The position numbers and the translations under genes are program-made. A stretch of 64,000 nt of DNA from Streptomyces sp. SID13726 (GTDB taxonomy: Bacteria; Actinomycetota; Actinomycetes; Streptomycetales; Streptomycetaceae): positions 1-64,000 of the forward strand of contig NZ_JAAGLY010000037.1 of the NCBI RefSeq assembly GCF_010548375.1, written 5' to 3'. The notes under the pieces are model-generated. The model saw only the letters and a program-made list of their open reading frames with translations. It did no database searches and was not told where the DNA came from. Positions 31,305-40,575 of this stretch are shown here, piece after piece (position 1 is the stretch's first letter; the number at the start of each line of letters is the position of its first letter).

Positions 31305-33848
31305 ATGGCAACCACCACACCAGCCGGTGTGCGGGCCCACGCCAAGCACGGGGGAGGCCCCGCCGCCGAGTACGCCCCGATGACGCACCGGCAGATCATG
31401 GAGGCCATCTCCGGCCTGCTGCTCGGCATGTTCGTGGCGATCCTGTCGTCCACGATCGTCACCAACGCGCTCCCGCACATCATCAGCGACCTCGGCGGCG
31501 GCCAGTCCGCCTACACCTGGGTCGTCACCGCCGCCCTGCTGTCCATGACCGCGGCCACGCCCCTGTGGGGCAAGCTCGCCGACCTGTACAGCAAGAAGGC
31601 GCTCGTCCAGATAGCCCTCGTCATCTATGTGCTGGGTTCGATGGCCGCCGGGCTGTCGCAGAACCCGGGCATGCTGATCGCCTGCCGTGTCGTCCAGGGC
31701 ATCGGCGTCGGCGGTCTGTCCGCCCTCGCGCAGATCGTGATGGCGGCGATGATCTCCCCGCGTGAGCGCGGGCGTTACTCCGGCTACCTGGGTGCGACCT
31801 TCGCCGTCGCCACCGTCGGCGGCCCGCTGCTCGGCGGTGTCATCACCGACACCAGCTGGCTGGGCTGGCGCTGGTGCTTCTACGTCGGTGTGCCGTTCGC
31901 CGTCATCGCGCTGATCGTGCTCCAGAAGACCCTGCACCTGCCCGTCGTGAAGCGGGACGTCAAGGTCGACTGGGCCGGCGCGACCTTCATCGCCGCGGCC
32001 GTCTCGCTGCTGCTGGTCTGGGTCACCTTCGCCGGTGACAAGTACGACTGGCTGTCGTGGCAGACGTACACGATGGTCGGTGGTTCGATCGCCCTCGGGC
32101 TGATCTTCGTGCTCGTGGAGTCCAAGGCGCGCGAACCGATCATCCCACTGCGGCTGTTCAGGAACCGCACCATCACGCTGGCGTCGCTGGCCTCGATGTT
32201 CGTCGGTGTCGCGATGTTCACCGGCACGGTCTTCTTCAGCCAGTACTTCCAGCTGGCCCGCGACAAGTCCCCCACCATGTCGGGCGTCATGACGATCCCG
32301 ATGATCGGCGGGCTGTTCGTCTCCTCCACCGTCTCCGGGCAGTTCATCACCCGCACCGGGCGCTGGAAGGCGTGGCTGGTGAGTGGAGGCGTGCTCGTCA
32401 CGGCCGGGCTGGGGCTGCTGGGCACCATCCGGTACGACACGGACTACTGGAAGATGGCCGTCTTCATGGCCCTGCTGGGTCTCGGCATCGGCATGATGAT
32501 GCAGAACCTGGTGCTGTGCACGCAGAACCAGGTCGACCCGAGCGACCTCGGCTCCGCCAGCTCCACGGTCACCTTCTTCCGGTCCCTGGGCGGTGCGGTC
32601 GGTGTCTCCGCGCTCGGCGCGGTCATGGCCCACCGGATCACGCACTACGTCACGGACGGCGCCGCCGCGCTCGACCCCAAGTACCAGGCCGCGCTGGCCG
32701 GTTCCGGCTCCTCCACCGACAGCATCCCGGACCTGAGCAAGCTCCCGGCGCCGCTGCGCACCCTCATGGAGAGCTCCTACGGCCACGGCATCGCGGACGT
32801 GTTCCTCATCGCCGGTGCCCTCGCGGCCGTCGCGTTCCTGATCACCCTGTTCATCAAGGAGGTCCCGTTGAGGACCAAGGGCGCGCTGGCGCAGGCGGCC
32901 ACGACCGAGGCTCCGGCCGAGGTCCCCGCGGAGGCCCCTGCGGAGGCAGCGGTCACCGAGACGGTTCCGAGCCGGGCGGCGGCTTCGGCCTCCTCCGACA
33001 CCGAGGTCGCTCCCGACGGCACGGGTACGCAGCGGCTGTCCGCCGTGGCCACCCTGGCCCGTCCGGAGGAGTCCGGTGAGGGCTCCGGCGGCATCCCGGT
33101 CCGCGGCTTCGTGCGCGGCAACGAGAGCGCGCCGGTGCCGCAGGCCGCGGTCACGCTGATCTCGCTCGCGGGACGGCAGCTGGGCCGGTCGGTCACGCGG
33201 GCCGACGGCTCCTACGCCGTCGAGGCGCCCAGCGTCGGGTCGTACGTCCTGATCGCCTCCGCGGACGGCTTCCAGCCGCAGGCGTCGACGGTGCTCGTCA
33301 ACGGCGAGCCGGTGGCGTACGACGTCCTCCTGAGCGGTACCAGCGGGCTGAACGGGCTCGTGCGGGCCGCGCAGAGCGGGGAGCCGGTCAAGGACGCAAT
33401 GGTGATCGTCACCGATGTGCGGGGCGATCTGCTGGCCACCGGGACCACCGGTGAGCAGGGCGAGTTCGCCTTCGGCGAGCTGGTGCCGGGGGCGGTGACC
33501 GTCGCGGTGAACGCCGCCGGGTTCCGGCCGCGCGCCCTGCCCGTCGAGGTCGGCGGCACCGGCGTCACCCGGATCGAGGTCGACCTCGACTCGGGCGCCC
33601 GCCTCCAGGGTGTCGTACGGGCGCCGCACGGTCCGCTGGCCGACGCGCGGGTCACCCTCGTGGACGCGGCGGGCAATGTGGTCGGCACCGCCACCACCGG
33701 GACGGACGGGGCGTACGCCTTCACCGACCTGGACGGCGGCGAGTACACGGTCATCGCCACGGGCTACCCGCCGCAGGCCACGGCCCTGACGGTGAACGGC
33801 CCCGCGGTCGACGGCCACGACATCGAACTCGCCCACCCCGGCGAGTAG
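31305..33848 (+). CDS. DHA2-type MFS exporter fused to carboxypeptidase-regulatory-like domains
   Basis: An 847-aa protein. Residues of about 30-525 are a 14-helix EmrB/QacA-type drug:H+ antiporter: antiporter motif C-like GGPLLGGVITD, motif A LWGKLADLYSKK and motif D1-like LSSTIVTNALP. Usual transporters end there. Here an Ala/Glu/Pro linker leads to three tandem immunoglobulin-like repeats of about 80 residues (each with the pattern G-x-V-x-x-A-x-V-T-L, DGSYAV, G-x-Y-x-x-x-A-x-G). With an even helix number the repeats would be cytoplasmic, where such domains are unusual. It belongs to the MarR-MFS-YceI operon. Confidence 0.92.
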   Translation: MATTTPAGVRAHAKHGGGPAAEYAPMTHRQIMEAISGLLLGMFVAILSSTIVTNALPHIISDLGGGQSAYTWVVTAALLSMTAATPLWGKLADLYSKKALVQIALVIYVLGSMAAGLSQNPGMLIACRVVQGIGVGGLSALAQIVMAAMISPRERGRYSGYLGATFAVATVGGPLLGGVITDTSWLGWRWCFYVGVPFAVIALIVLQKTLHLPVVKRDVKVDWAGATFIAAAVSLLLVWVTFAGDKYDWLSWQTYTMVGGSIALGLIFVLVESKAREPIIPLRLFRNRTITLASLASMFVGVAMFTGTVFFSQYFQLARDKSPTMSGVMTIPMIGGLFVSSTVSGQFITRTGRWKAWLVSGGVLVTAGLGLLGTIRYDTDYWKMAVFMALLGLGIGMMMQNLVLCTQNQVDPSDLGSASSTVTFFRSLGGAVGVSALGAVMAHRITHYVTDGAAALDPKYQAALAGSGSSTDSIPDLSKLPAPLRTLMESSYGHGIADVFLIAGALAAVAFLITLFIKEVPLRTKGALAQAATTEAPAEVPAEAPAEAAVTETVPSRAAASASSDTEVAPDGTGTQRLSAVATLARPEESGEGSGGIPVRGFVRGNESAPVPQAAVTLISLAGRQLGRSVTRADGSYAVEAPSVGSYVLIASADGFQPQASTVLVNGEPVAYDVLLSGTSGLNGLVRAAQSGEPVKDAMVIVTDVRGDLLATGTTGEQGEFAFGELVPGAVTVAVNAAGFRPRALPVEVGGTGVTRIEVDLDSGARLQGVVRAPHGPLADARVTLVDAAGNVVGTATTGTDGAYAFTDLDGGEYTVIATGYPPQATALTVNGPAVDGHDIELAHPGE

Positions 33849-33945
33849 TTGAGAACCCCGGCCCGTGGTGGGAGCACGCGCTCTGAGCGGAGGCGTGTGC
33901 CCGCCACGGGCCGGTCGCAGTTTCGCAGCCGAGGAGTTATGTGAA

Positions 33946-34767
33946 ATGGGACTGACCGCGAGGATCCGAACCCGGGACGGATGGGCCGTGTCGCACGCGG
34001 TCGTCACGGTGACCGACATGACCGGCACGCAGGTGCTGCGCGCCGAGGCGGACGCGGAGGGCGCCGTACGGGACGGCACGTTCCTGGAGCCGGGGCCGTA
34101 CACCGTGATCGTCACGGCCGTCGGGTACGCGCCCGCCGCGTCCAGCGCGATCGTCACCGCGAGCGGGCGCGCCGAGGTCGGCATGGTGACGCTGGCCCGC
34201 ATCGGCGGCGCGGAACTCCCGCCGCCCGGCCCGTGGACCGTCGACCCGGCCCACTCCAGCGTCGGCGCGGTCGCCCAGCACCTGGGCATCTCCAGCGTCC
34301 ACGGCCGCTTCACGGACTTCACCGCGGCCGTCGAGGTCGCCCCGGACGACGTCACCAAGTCCCGCGTGGAGGCGGTGATCCGGGCGGCCTCCATCGACAC
34401 GGGGAACGCCATGCGCGACGAGCACCTGCGCTCCGCCGACTTCCTGGACGTCGAGCGGTACCCGGAGATCACCTACCGGTCCACGGGCCTGACGGTCGCC
34501 GGCACGGATCGCTGGACCGTGCGCGGCGAACTGTCCATGCGCGGTGTCGTACGACCGGTCGACCTGGACCTCGCCTACCTCGGCACCGGCGCCGACCCCT
34601 GGGGCGGAACCCGCGCCGCCTTCCGGGCGACCACGCAGTTGCGGCGCGAGGACTTCGCCATGAACTACAACCAGGTCGTACAGGCAGGCATCGCGGCGAT
34701 CGGGACCACGCTCAAGGTGGAGCTGGATGTGCAGGCGGTGCAGGGGGAATCGCTGCCGCAGGGCTGA
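33946..34767 (+). CDS. YceI-family protein with N-terminal Ig-like repeat
   Basis: 273 aa from ATG 33946, behind GAGGAG. The first 85 residues are one carboxypeptidase-regulatory-like domain resembling those at the end of the neighbouring pump. Residues from about 95 are a YceI lipocalin-like barrel (WTVDPAHSSVGAVAQHLGIS; TGNAMRDEHLRSADFLDV; RGVVRPVDLDL), a family that binds polyisoprenoids or amphiphiles. No signal peptide is seen, so it should be cytoplasmic. The shared extra domain suggests that it works with the pump. Confidence 0.9.
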   Translation: MGLTARIRTRDGWAVSHAVVTVTDMTGTQVLRAEADAEGAVRDGTFLEPGPYTVIVTAVGYAPAASSAIVTASGRAEVGMVTLARIGGAELPPPGPWTVDPAHSSVGAVAQHLGISSVHGRFTDFTAAVEVAPDDVTKSRVEAVIRAASIDTGNAMRDEHLRSADFLDVERYPEITYRSTGLTVAGTDRWTVRGELSMRGVVRPVDLDLAYLGTGADPWGGTRAAFRATTQLRREDFAMNYNQVVQAGIAAIGTTLKVELDVQAVQGESLPQG

Positions 34768-34771
34768 GCGC

Positions 34772-35255
34772 GTGAGGGCGTTGTCAGTCTCGTTCGAGAC
34801 CGTGCACGAGGCGCTGCTGGACCTGTTGCCGGATCCGCCCGCTCGGGTGCTGGACGTGGGCGCGGGGACCGGGCGGGACGCGGCGGCGCTGGCCGGGCGG
34901 GGGTTCGCAGTCGATGCGGTGGAGCCGGTGGCGGAGCGGCCGCATCTCCGCAGTGGGGTGGCTTGGCGGACGGCCTCGCTGCCGGAGATACCCGGTGTGA
35001 GGGGGACCGTACAACGTCCTTCTGCTCTCCGCGGTGTGGATGGACCTGCGGCCAGCGGAGCGGTATCTCGCGATGCGGTGCCTGGTCGGGCGGGCTCCTG
35101 CTGATCACGCTGCGGCGCGGTGAACCGATGGCGGACCTTCGGTGTTCGATGTGCCTCTCGAGGAGGTCGTCGGGCAGGCGGCGGAGGTGGGGCTGAGGCT
35201 GCTGGGGACCGTGCACGCAGTGCGGTGGAACTCCGTGGCGCTCCAACTAGGCTGA
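34772..35255 (+). pseudogene. Decayed class I SAM-dependent methyltransferase
   Basis: Begins at GTG 34772 with a good methyltransferase N-terminus, including motif I (RVLDVGAGTGRDAAALAGRG). From about 34995 the conserved blocks jump frames: NVLLLSAVWMDLRPAERYLA in the second, LLLITLRRGEPM in another, and DVPLEEVVGQAAEVGLRLLG then the end in a third. At least three frameshifts or small indels separate them and the first frame stops at 35104. The protein cannot be made as one piece. Confidence 0.8.
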
Positions 35256-35259
35256 TTCC

Positions 35260-35733
35260 ATGGCACCGAACATCGCGAGCAATACGGCTGTTTCCCTCGA
35301 CGAGTTGTTGGACTTCGTGCGGCCCCGGCATCGGGCGATTCTGCTCACGCGGCGGGGGGACGGGTCGCCGCAGGCCTCGCCGTTGACGTGTGGGGTGGAT
35401 GACTCGGGGCGGATTGTTGTGTCCACGTATCCGGAGCGGGCCAAGACGCGGAACGCGAAGCGGGACGCTCAGGTGAGTCTTGTCGTGCTGAGCGATGACT
35501 GGGACGGGCCGTGGGTGCAGGTGGACGGGACCGCGGAGGTCATTGACTCGCCGGAGTCGGTGGAGCCGCTCGTGGAGTACTTCCGGAACATCTCGGGCGA
35601 GCATCCGGACTGGGACGAGTACCGGGCGGCGATGGTGAAGCAGGGGAAGTCGATCATTCGGGTCACGCCGGAGCGGTGGGGGCCGGTTGCCACCGGTGGG
35701 TTCCCGGCTCGGCTGGCTTCGCCGGGCGCGTGA
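35260..35733 (+). CDS. PPOX-class F420-dependent oxidoreductase
   Basis: A 157-aa split-barrel flavin/deazaflavin enzyme. Typical blocks are AILLTRRGDGSPQASPLTCG, then IVVSTYPERAKTRNAKRDAQVSL, GPWVQVDGTAEVID and a C-terminal RVTPERWGPV. Family members reduce varied substrates with F420H2 or FMN; the substrate is unknown. It starts 5 nt after the end of the broken methyltransferase. Confidence 0.9.
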   Translation: MAPNIASNTAVSLDELLDFVRPRHRAILLTRRGDGSPQASPLTCGVDDSGRIVVSTYPERAKTRNAKRDAQVSLVVLSDDWDGPWVQVDGTAEVIDSPESVEPLVEYFRNISGEHPDWDEYRAAMVKQGKSIIRVTPERWGPVATGGFPARLASPGA

Positions 35734-35769
35734 CGCCCAAGGGGTGGGGGCTGTTCGTTCGTCGGCGAG

Positions 35770-35838
35770 TGCGGGTGCTTTGTGGCTGGTCGCGCCCGCG
35801 CGGCGGAGCCGCATATCGGCACAGCCTCGCGCCCCTGG
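35770..35838. repeat. Partial copy of the intergenic repeat family
   Basis: TGTGGCTGGTCGCGCCCGCG and the closing CGCGCCCCTGGGGGCGC resemble the end blocks of the 24.2 and 30.0 kb repeats, but the middle is short. It lies between convergent gene ends and may act as terminator. Confidence 0.55.
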
Positions 35839-35846
35839 GGGCGCAC

Positions 35847-36608
35847 CTAAGGGCGTTCGACCATCGCCTCGATTCCCTTGATCAAGAGCTCCAGCGCGAA
35901 CGTGAAGTCCCTGTCCCGCATCTCCTCCACCGTGTCGCCTCCCCTCGCCGTCATGATCTCCTCGTTCTCCTTGAGGATCTCGGCGGCGTCGGGGGCCTGG
36001 GCCGCGGTCGTCATGGCGTGGCGGAAGTAGGACTCCTGGGTCAGGCCGGCCTGGGTGGCGCGGGCGATGAAGTGGCCCTCGATGGTGCCGAAGCCGTAGA
36101 CGAACTGGAAGACGGCGGAGATGGCGCCGGTGATGCCGTGGGCGGGCAGGCCGGTCTTGCGGATGACCCGATGCACGATCCGGGACAGGGCCAGGGAGTT
36201 GGGGCCGATGTTGAGGAACGTGCCGGCCAGTGGGGAGACCCAGGGGTGCCGCACCAGCAGGCGTCGGTACTCCCCGGCCACCGTGCGCAACTGGTCCCGC
36301 CAGTCCTCGTCGGTCTCCGGGTCCGGCAGATCCAGCCCGCCGAAGGCCGCGTCCAGGGCGAGTTCGAGGAGGTCGTCCTTGGTGTCGACGTACCAGTAGA
36401 CGGACATCGCGGTCACGTTCAGCTCGGCTGCCAGCCGCCGCATCGAGAACTTGGCCAGCCCCTCGGCGTCCAGGAGACGGACGGTGACCTGAGTGATGCG
36501 GTCCCGGTCGAGGCCGGAGGGCTGTCCCCCGCTCCGCCCGCCCCGGCGCACCTTGCCTTCCAGCCAGACACTGGTCCGGCCAGCCCCCCGCTGTCCCGCC
36601 TCAGCCAT
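35847..36608 (-). CDS. TetR/AcrR-family regulator
   Basis: 253 aa with a basic/Gly-rich lead of about 35 residues, then the TetR helix-turn-helix (DRITQVTVRLLDAEGLAKFSMRRLAAELNV...YWYVDTKDDLLEL) and a TetR_C-type ligand domain (HPWVSPLAGTFLNIGPNSLALS...FQFVYGFGTIEGHF). It is 71 nt downstream of the MFS gene on the same strand and probably controls it through the inverted repeat at 38171-38202. Confidence 0.9.
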   Translation of the reverse strand: MAEAGQRGAGRTSVWLEGKVRRGGRSGGQPSGLDRDRITQVTVRLLDAEGLAKFSMRRLAAELNVTAMSVYWYVDTKDDLLELALDAAFGGLDLPDPETDEDWRDQLRTVAGEYRRLLVRHPWVSPLAGTFLNIGPNSLALSRIVHRVIRKTGLPAHGITGAISAVFQFVYGFGTIEGHFIARATQAGLTQESYFRHAMTTAAQAPDAAEILKENEEIMTARGGDTVEEMRDRDFTFALELLIKGIEAMVERP

Positions 36609-36679
36609 GGCGCACCTTTCCGAAACGTCCGTTCACTAGCACAGATGCTAGGACCTTCAGGGGCGGAAGCCCCCACCCT

Positions 36680-38167
36680 CTAGGCGCCCTCGACCCGCTC
36701 GGCCCGCCGCAGCAGCACCGCCGCGGCCACCCCGCCCAGCAACACCGCACCCGCCCCCACCAACTGGCTCGTCTCCAGGCCGGAGGCGAACGCCTCGGTG
36801 ATCCGTGCCCGTTCCTGCGCCGACCCCGCCTCCGCCAGCGCCGCCGGCAAGGACGCCGCCGCCACCGAGACCAGTGCCGCGAAGCGGGAGTTGAGGACCG
36901 CGCCCAGGACCGCAACGCCCAGCCCCTGCCCGAACTCCGCGAGCGTGCCGTTGATGCCGGCTCCCACGCCCGCCTTCTCCGGAGGGATCGCGCTCATGAC
37001 GGCGTTCGCCATGGCCGGCATCGCGAAGGCCACGCCCGCGCCCATGACGACCAGGCCGGCCAGCATCCCGCCGTACCCGTGCCGGCCGAGCACGGCGATC
37101 GCGGCGAGGCCCACCGCGAGGCAGGACATGCCGAGGGCGATGGTGAGCGGGGTGCCGGCCCGGGGCAGGAGCTTCGCGCTGATCCCGGTGAGGTTGAGGG
37201 CGACGATGGTCAGGGCGAAGGGTGCCGTGCGCAGTCCGGCCTCCAACGGGTCGTAGCCCAGGACGAATTGGAGGTGCTGCGTGAGCAGGAAGAGCGAGCC
37301 CGCCATGCCGAAGGCGACGAGGATCGCGCCCGCGACGGCGCCGGTGAAGCGCTGGTTGCGGAAGAAGTGCAGGTCGAGCATCGGGTACGGGACGCGCAGT
37401 TCCCAGACCGCGAACCCGGCCATCACCACGACTCCGATCGCGGCGGAGGTGAGAGTGGTGGAGGAGGTCCAGCCGTGGTCCGGGCCGGAGATGATGGCGT
37501 AGACGATGCTCGTCATGCCGATCGTGGAGAGCAGGGCGCCGAGCAGGTCGGGGCGGTCGCCCTGGGGGTTCTTGGACTCGGGGACCAGGGTCAGGACGGC
37601 GATCAGGCCGATCAGCGCGACCGGGATGTTGATGAGGAAGATCGCGCCCCACCAGAAGTGGTCGAGCATGAAGCCGCCGAGCAGTGGTCCTACGGCGAAA
37701 CCGAGCGAGTTGACCGTCGACCACAGGCCGATCGCCTTCACGCGCTCGCTGTCGTCGAAGATCTGGACGACGACCGCGAGCGTGGTGGTGATCAGGAGCG
37801 CGCCGCCGACGCCCATCCCCGCGCGGGCCGCGATGAGTTGGGCGCTGGTGGTGGCGAGGCCGGCCACCAGGGAGCCGATGCCGAACAGGGCCAGGCCCGC
37901 CATCAGCAGCTTCTTGCGGCCGTAGCGGTCGGCCGCGCTGCCCGCGGTGAGCAGGAGGCCGGACTGCACCAGTGAGTAGGCGTTGATCATCCACTGGATG
38001 TCGGAGGTGGAGGCGCCCACTTCGCGGGTGAGCGAGGGGATGGCGACGTTCAGGACGGTGTTGTCGAGCAGCACGGTGAGCTGGGCGAGGCAGATGACAC
38101 CGAGGATCAGCCAGCGCTGGGGGTGGCCCTGGGAGACGGGTGCGGCTGTGGGTGCGGGAGCGGGCAT
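36680..38167 (-). CDS. DHA2-type MFS drug exporter
   Basis: ATG 38167 (MPAPAPTAAPVSQGHPQRW) gives 495 aa with 14 hydrophobic helices. EmrB/QacA marks include LLDNTVLNVAIPSL (motif D1), SAADRYGRKKLLMAG (motif A) and SLGFAVGPLLGGFMLD (motif C). It is predicted to export a hydrophobic drug in exchange for protons. The start is only 3 nt from a perfect 10-bp inverted repeat, so transcripts probably begin inside the operator. The TetR gene follows. Confidence 0.92.
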   Translation of the reverse strand: MPAPAPTAAPVSQGHPQRWLILGVICLAQLTVLLDNTVLNVAIPSLTREVGASTSDIQWMINAYSLVQSGLLLTAGSAADRYGRKKLLMAGLALFGIGSLVAGLATTSAQLIAARAGMGVGGALLITTTLAVVVQIFDDSERVKAIGLWSTVNSLGFAVGPLLGGFMLDHFWWGAIFLINIPVALIGLIAVLTLVPESKNPQGDRPDLLGALLSTIGMTSIVYAIISGPDHGWTSSTTLTSAAIGVVVMAGFAVWELRVPYPMLDLHFFRNQRFTGAVAGAILVAFGMAGSLFLLTQHLQFVLGYDPLEAGLRTAPFALTIVALNLTGISAKLLPRAGTPLTIALGMSCLAVGLAAIAVLGRHGYGGMLAGLVVMGAGVAFAMPAMANAVMSAIPPEKAGVGAGINGTLAEFGQGLGVAVLGAVLNSRFAALVSVAAASLPAALAEAGSAQERARITEAFASGLETSQLVGAGAVLLGGVAAAVLLRRAERVEGA

Positions 38168-38170
38168 GAC

Positions 38171-38202
38171 GTACACCGTAGAGCAGTTCCTATACGGTGT
38201 AC
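38171..38202. promoter_or_regulatory. Probable TetR operator
   Basis: Perfect inverted repeat GTACACCGTA-(12)-TACGGTGTAC ending 3 nt before the MFS start codon. The centre contains TATAGG on the minus strand, a possible -10 box, so the repressor would cover the promoter. Confidence 0.75.
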
Positions 38203-38231
38203 AACGACATTGCGGCCGTAGGAACGCCGGA

Positions 38232-38260
38232 GGGGCGGCGACCCTGACGGTCGCCGCCCC
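38232..38260 (-). terminator. Terminator of the glycosyltransferase operon
   Basis: Perfect 12-bp stem GGGGCGGCGACC / GGTCGCCGCCCC with a 5-nt loop, 18 nt past the GT39 stop. No T-run. Confidence 0.75.
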
Positions 38261-38277
38261 TCCCTGTCGGTCCCGAC

Positions 38278-40575
38278 TCAGCCGCTCGTCTTCTGGGTGA
38301 GGTCGTAGAAGGTGGCCGAACCGACCGTCACCTTCTTGAAGTTGGCCTCGACCCACGAGCTGATCTGCGACGACGTACCGCTGCTGCTGCCGCCCATGCC
38401 GCCGCCCGAGCCGCTGGAGATGAAGTAGTGGATCTTGCCGTCCGCCACGTACTCCTTGAACTGGGCCAGCGTCGGGGACGGGTCGGTGCCGTTGAAGCCG
38501 CCGATCGCCATCACGGACTCGTCGGAGGCCAGCTGGTAGCTCGCCGCGTTCTGGGCGCCGATCGCGGCCGCCGCCCAGGTGTACTTGTCCGCGTCGGCCT
38601 GGAGCAGCTTCTTGGCCTCGGAGGTGACGGTCGCGCCGTTGAGCAGGCCGCCGACTCCGCCGCCACCGCCCATGCCGCCGCCCTCACCCGTGCCGCCGGG
38701 CATGCCGCCCTGCTGGTTCTGGGTGGTGCCGTTGCCGTTGCCCTGGGTGTTGCCGTTCTGGCCCGGCATTCCGAAGCCGCCGGTTCCGCCAGTTCCGCCG
38801 GTGCCACCGGTTCCGCCCGTGCCACCGCCGCCCGGGAAGCCCTGGCCCTGCTGACCCTGACCCTGACCCTGCTGGCCCTGGCCCTGCGTGTTCCCGTTGC
38901 CGTTCTGCTGCGTCTGACCGCCCGGGCCGGCGCCGTTGCCACCCCCGTTGCCACCGCCGAAGCCGCCGCGACCGCCGCCGCCACCGGGACCGCCGCCCAT
39001 CATGCTCGCGCCCGCCGGACCGGCCGTCGGGATCGAGCCGGTGTGCGCGGAGTCCACCGTGCTCAGGGTGTACGCCGTCGGGCCGGCCAGCGCCGCCACG
39101 ATGCCCAGGGCCGCCGCGCCGAGCGCGAGCTGCCGGCCGAGCCGGGCCACGAAGACCAGGCCGAGCGCGGAGACCAGGCCGCCGATGAGGACCAGCCACT
39201 TCAGCCAGGGCAGGTAGTCGGAGGTGCGGTTGAGGAGGACGTACCCCCAGGCGCTGCCCGCCACGACCGCCGCCGCGAGGGTGAGCGAGGCCCAGGTCTC
39301 GGCGCGCTTCTCCCACAGGATTCCGGCGCCCATGCCGACCACGGCGGCGATGTAGGGGGCCAGGGCGATCGTGTAGTACTGGTGGAAGATGCCGGCCATG
39401 AAGCTGAACACCACCAGGGTGATCAGCAGCGAGCCGCCCCAGACCAGGAACGAACCGCGGGTGACGGACGTCCTCTTGAGCCTGCGCGTGGCCACCAGGC
39501 CCGCGACCAGGAGGATCAGCGCGGCGGGCAGCAGCCACGAGATCTGGCTGCCGATCTCGGAGTTGAACATCCGGTTCCAGCCGGTCTCGCCCCACTGGCC
39601 GGTGCCGCCCCCGCCGCCACCGCCGCCGACGCTGCCGGTCTCCTCGCCGTTGAGACGGCCGAGTCCGTTGTAGCCGAAGGTCAGTTCAAGGAAGGAGTTG
39701 TTCTGGGAGCCGCCGATGTAGGGGCGGGAGGAGGCGGGCCACAGCTCGACGATCGCGACCCACCAGCCGCCGGAGACGATCAACGCGACCGTCGCGAGCG
39801 CCAGTTGCCCGATCCGCTTCTTCAGCCTGTGCGGGCCGACCGCCGCGTACACGAAGGCCAGCGCCGGCAGGATCAGGAAGGCCTGGAGGGTCTTGGCGAG
39901 GAAGGCGAAGCCGATCGCGACGCCCGCCCACACCAGCCACTTCGTCTTGCCGTCCTCGACGGCCCGTACGACGAAGTAGCAGGCCAGCGCCATCAGCAGG
40001 GCCAGCATCGCGTCCGGGTTGTTGAACCGGAACATCAGCGCCGCGACGGGGGTGAGCGCGAGCACCGCACCCGCGATCAGTCCGGCCCCGGGGCTGAACC
40101 GACGCCGTACGGAGGCGTACACGACCGCGACGGTGCCGACGCCCATGAGGACCTCGGGGCCGAGGATCGTCCAGGAGTTCAGGCCGAAGATCCGGGCCGC
40201 GATCTCCATCGGCCACAGGAACGCCGAGGGCTTGTCGACGGTGATGGCGTTGCCCGCGTCCAGCGAGCCGAAGAACATCGCCTTCCAGCTCTTGGTGCCG
40301 GCCTGGACGGCCGCCGAGTAGAAGGAGTTGGCGTACCCGGAGGCGCTCAGGTTGTAGAAGTAGAGCGCCGCGGTGGCCACCAGCAGGCCCCAGAACGCCG
40401 GGCGCACCCAGCGCGGGTCCTCGGGACGGCCGCGCCACAGTCTGCGCACGAAGGGCTGCTGGGGTTCACCGGACTCGGGGGCCGGGGGCGCGACGGGTTC
40501 CTGCACGTCCGTCACGGTCACCGCCGGACCCCACCCGGGACCCTGCTGGGTCGGATGCTCGGTCTGCGTGGTCAT
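38278..40575 (-). CDS. GT39-type membrane mannosyltransferase (ArnT/PMT-like) with Gly-rich insert
   Basis: A 765-aa polytopic glycosyltransferase that would use a polyprenyl-phosphate sugar on the outer face of the membrane. After a Pro-rich head come about 12 helices; loop 1 contains the SLDAGNAITVDKPSAFLWPM catalytic region with acidic residues, and NPDAMLALLMALACYF follows. Loops carry Gly8 and, near residues 540-650, a Gly/Gln/Asn-rich tract before an extracellular C-terminal domain of about 110 residues. Its ATG overlaps the GT2 stop by 4 nt, so it is coupled to the polyprenyl-phosphate-sugar synthase expected to supply its donor. Confidence 0.9.
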   Translation of the reverse strand: MTTQTEHPTQQGPGWGPAVTVTDVQEPVAPPAPESGEPQQPFVRRLWRGRPEDPRWVRPAFWGLLVATAALYFYNLSASGYANSFYSAAVQAGTKSWKAMFFGSLDAGNAITVDKPSAFLWPMEIAARIFGLNSWTILGPEVLMGVGTVAVVYASVRRRFSPGAGLIAGAVLALTPVAALMFRFNNPDAMLALLMALACYFVVRAVEDGKTKWLVWAGVAIGFAFLAKTLQAFLILPALAFVYAAVGPHRLKKRIGQLALATVALIVSGGWWVAIVELWPASSRPYIGGSQNNSFLELTFGYNGLGRLNGEETGSVGGGGGGGGTGQWGETGWNRMFNSEIGSQISWLLPAALILLVAGLVATRRLKRTSVTRGSFLVWGGSLLITLVVFSFMAGIFHQYYTIALAPYIAAVVGMGAGILWEKRAETWASLTLAAAVVAGSAWGYVLLNRTSDYLPWLKWLVLIGGLVSALGLVFVARLGRQLALGAAALGIVAALAGPTAYTLSTVDSAHTGSIPTAGPAGASMMGGGPGGGGGRGGFGGGNGGGNGAGPGGQTQQNGNGNTQGQGQQGQGQGQQGQGFPGGGGTGGTGGTGGTGGTGGFGMPGQNGNTQGNGNGTTQNQQGGMPGGTGEGGGMGGGGGVGGLLNGATVTSEAKKLLQADADKYTWAAAAIGAQNAASYQLASDESVMAIGGFNGTDPSPTLAQFKEYVADGKIHYFISSGSGGGMGGSSSGTSSQISSWVEANFKKVTVGSATFYDLTQKTSG

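Noticed and set aside
31281..34472. 1063-aa open frame on the minus strand
   Set aside because: Antisense to the MFS pump and YceI genes; Arg/Gly/His-rich composition expected from the complement of high-GC genes.
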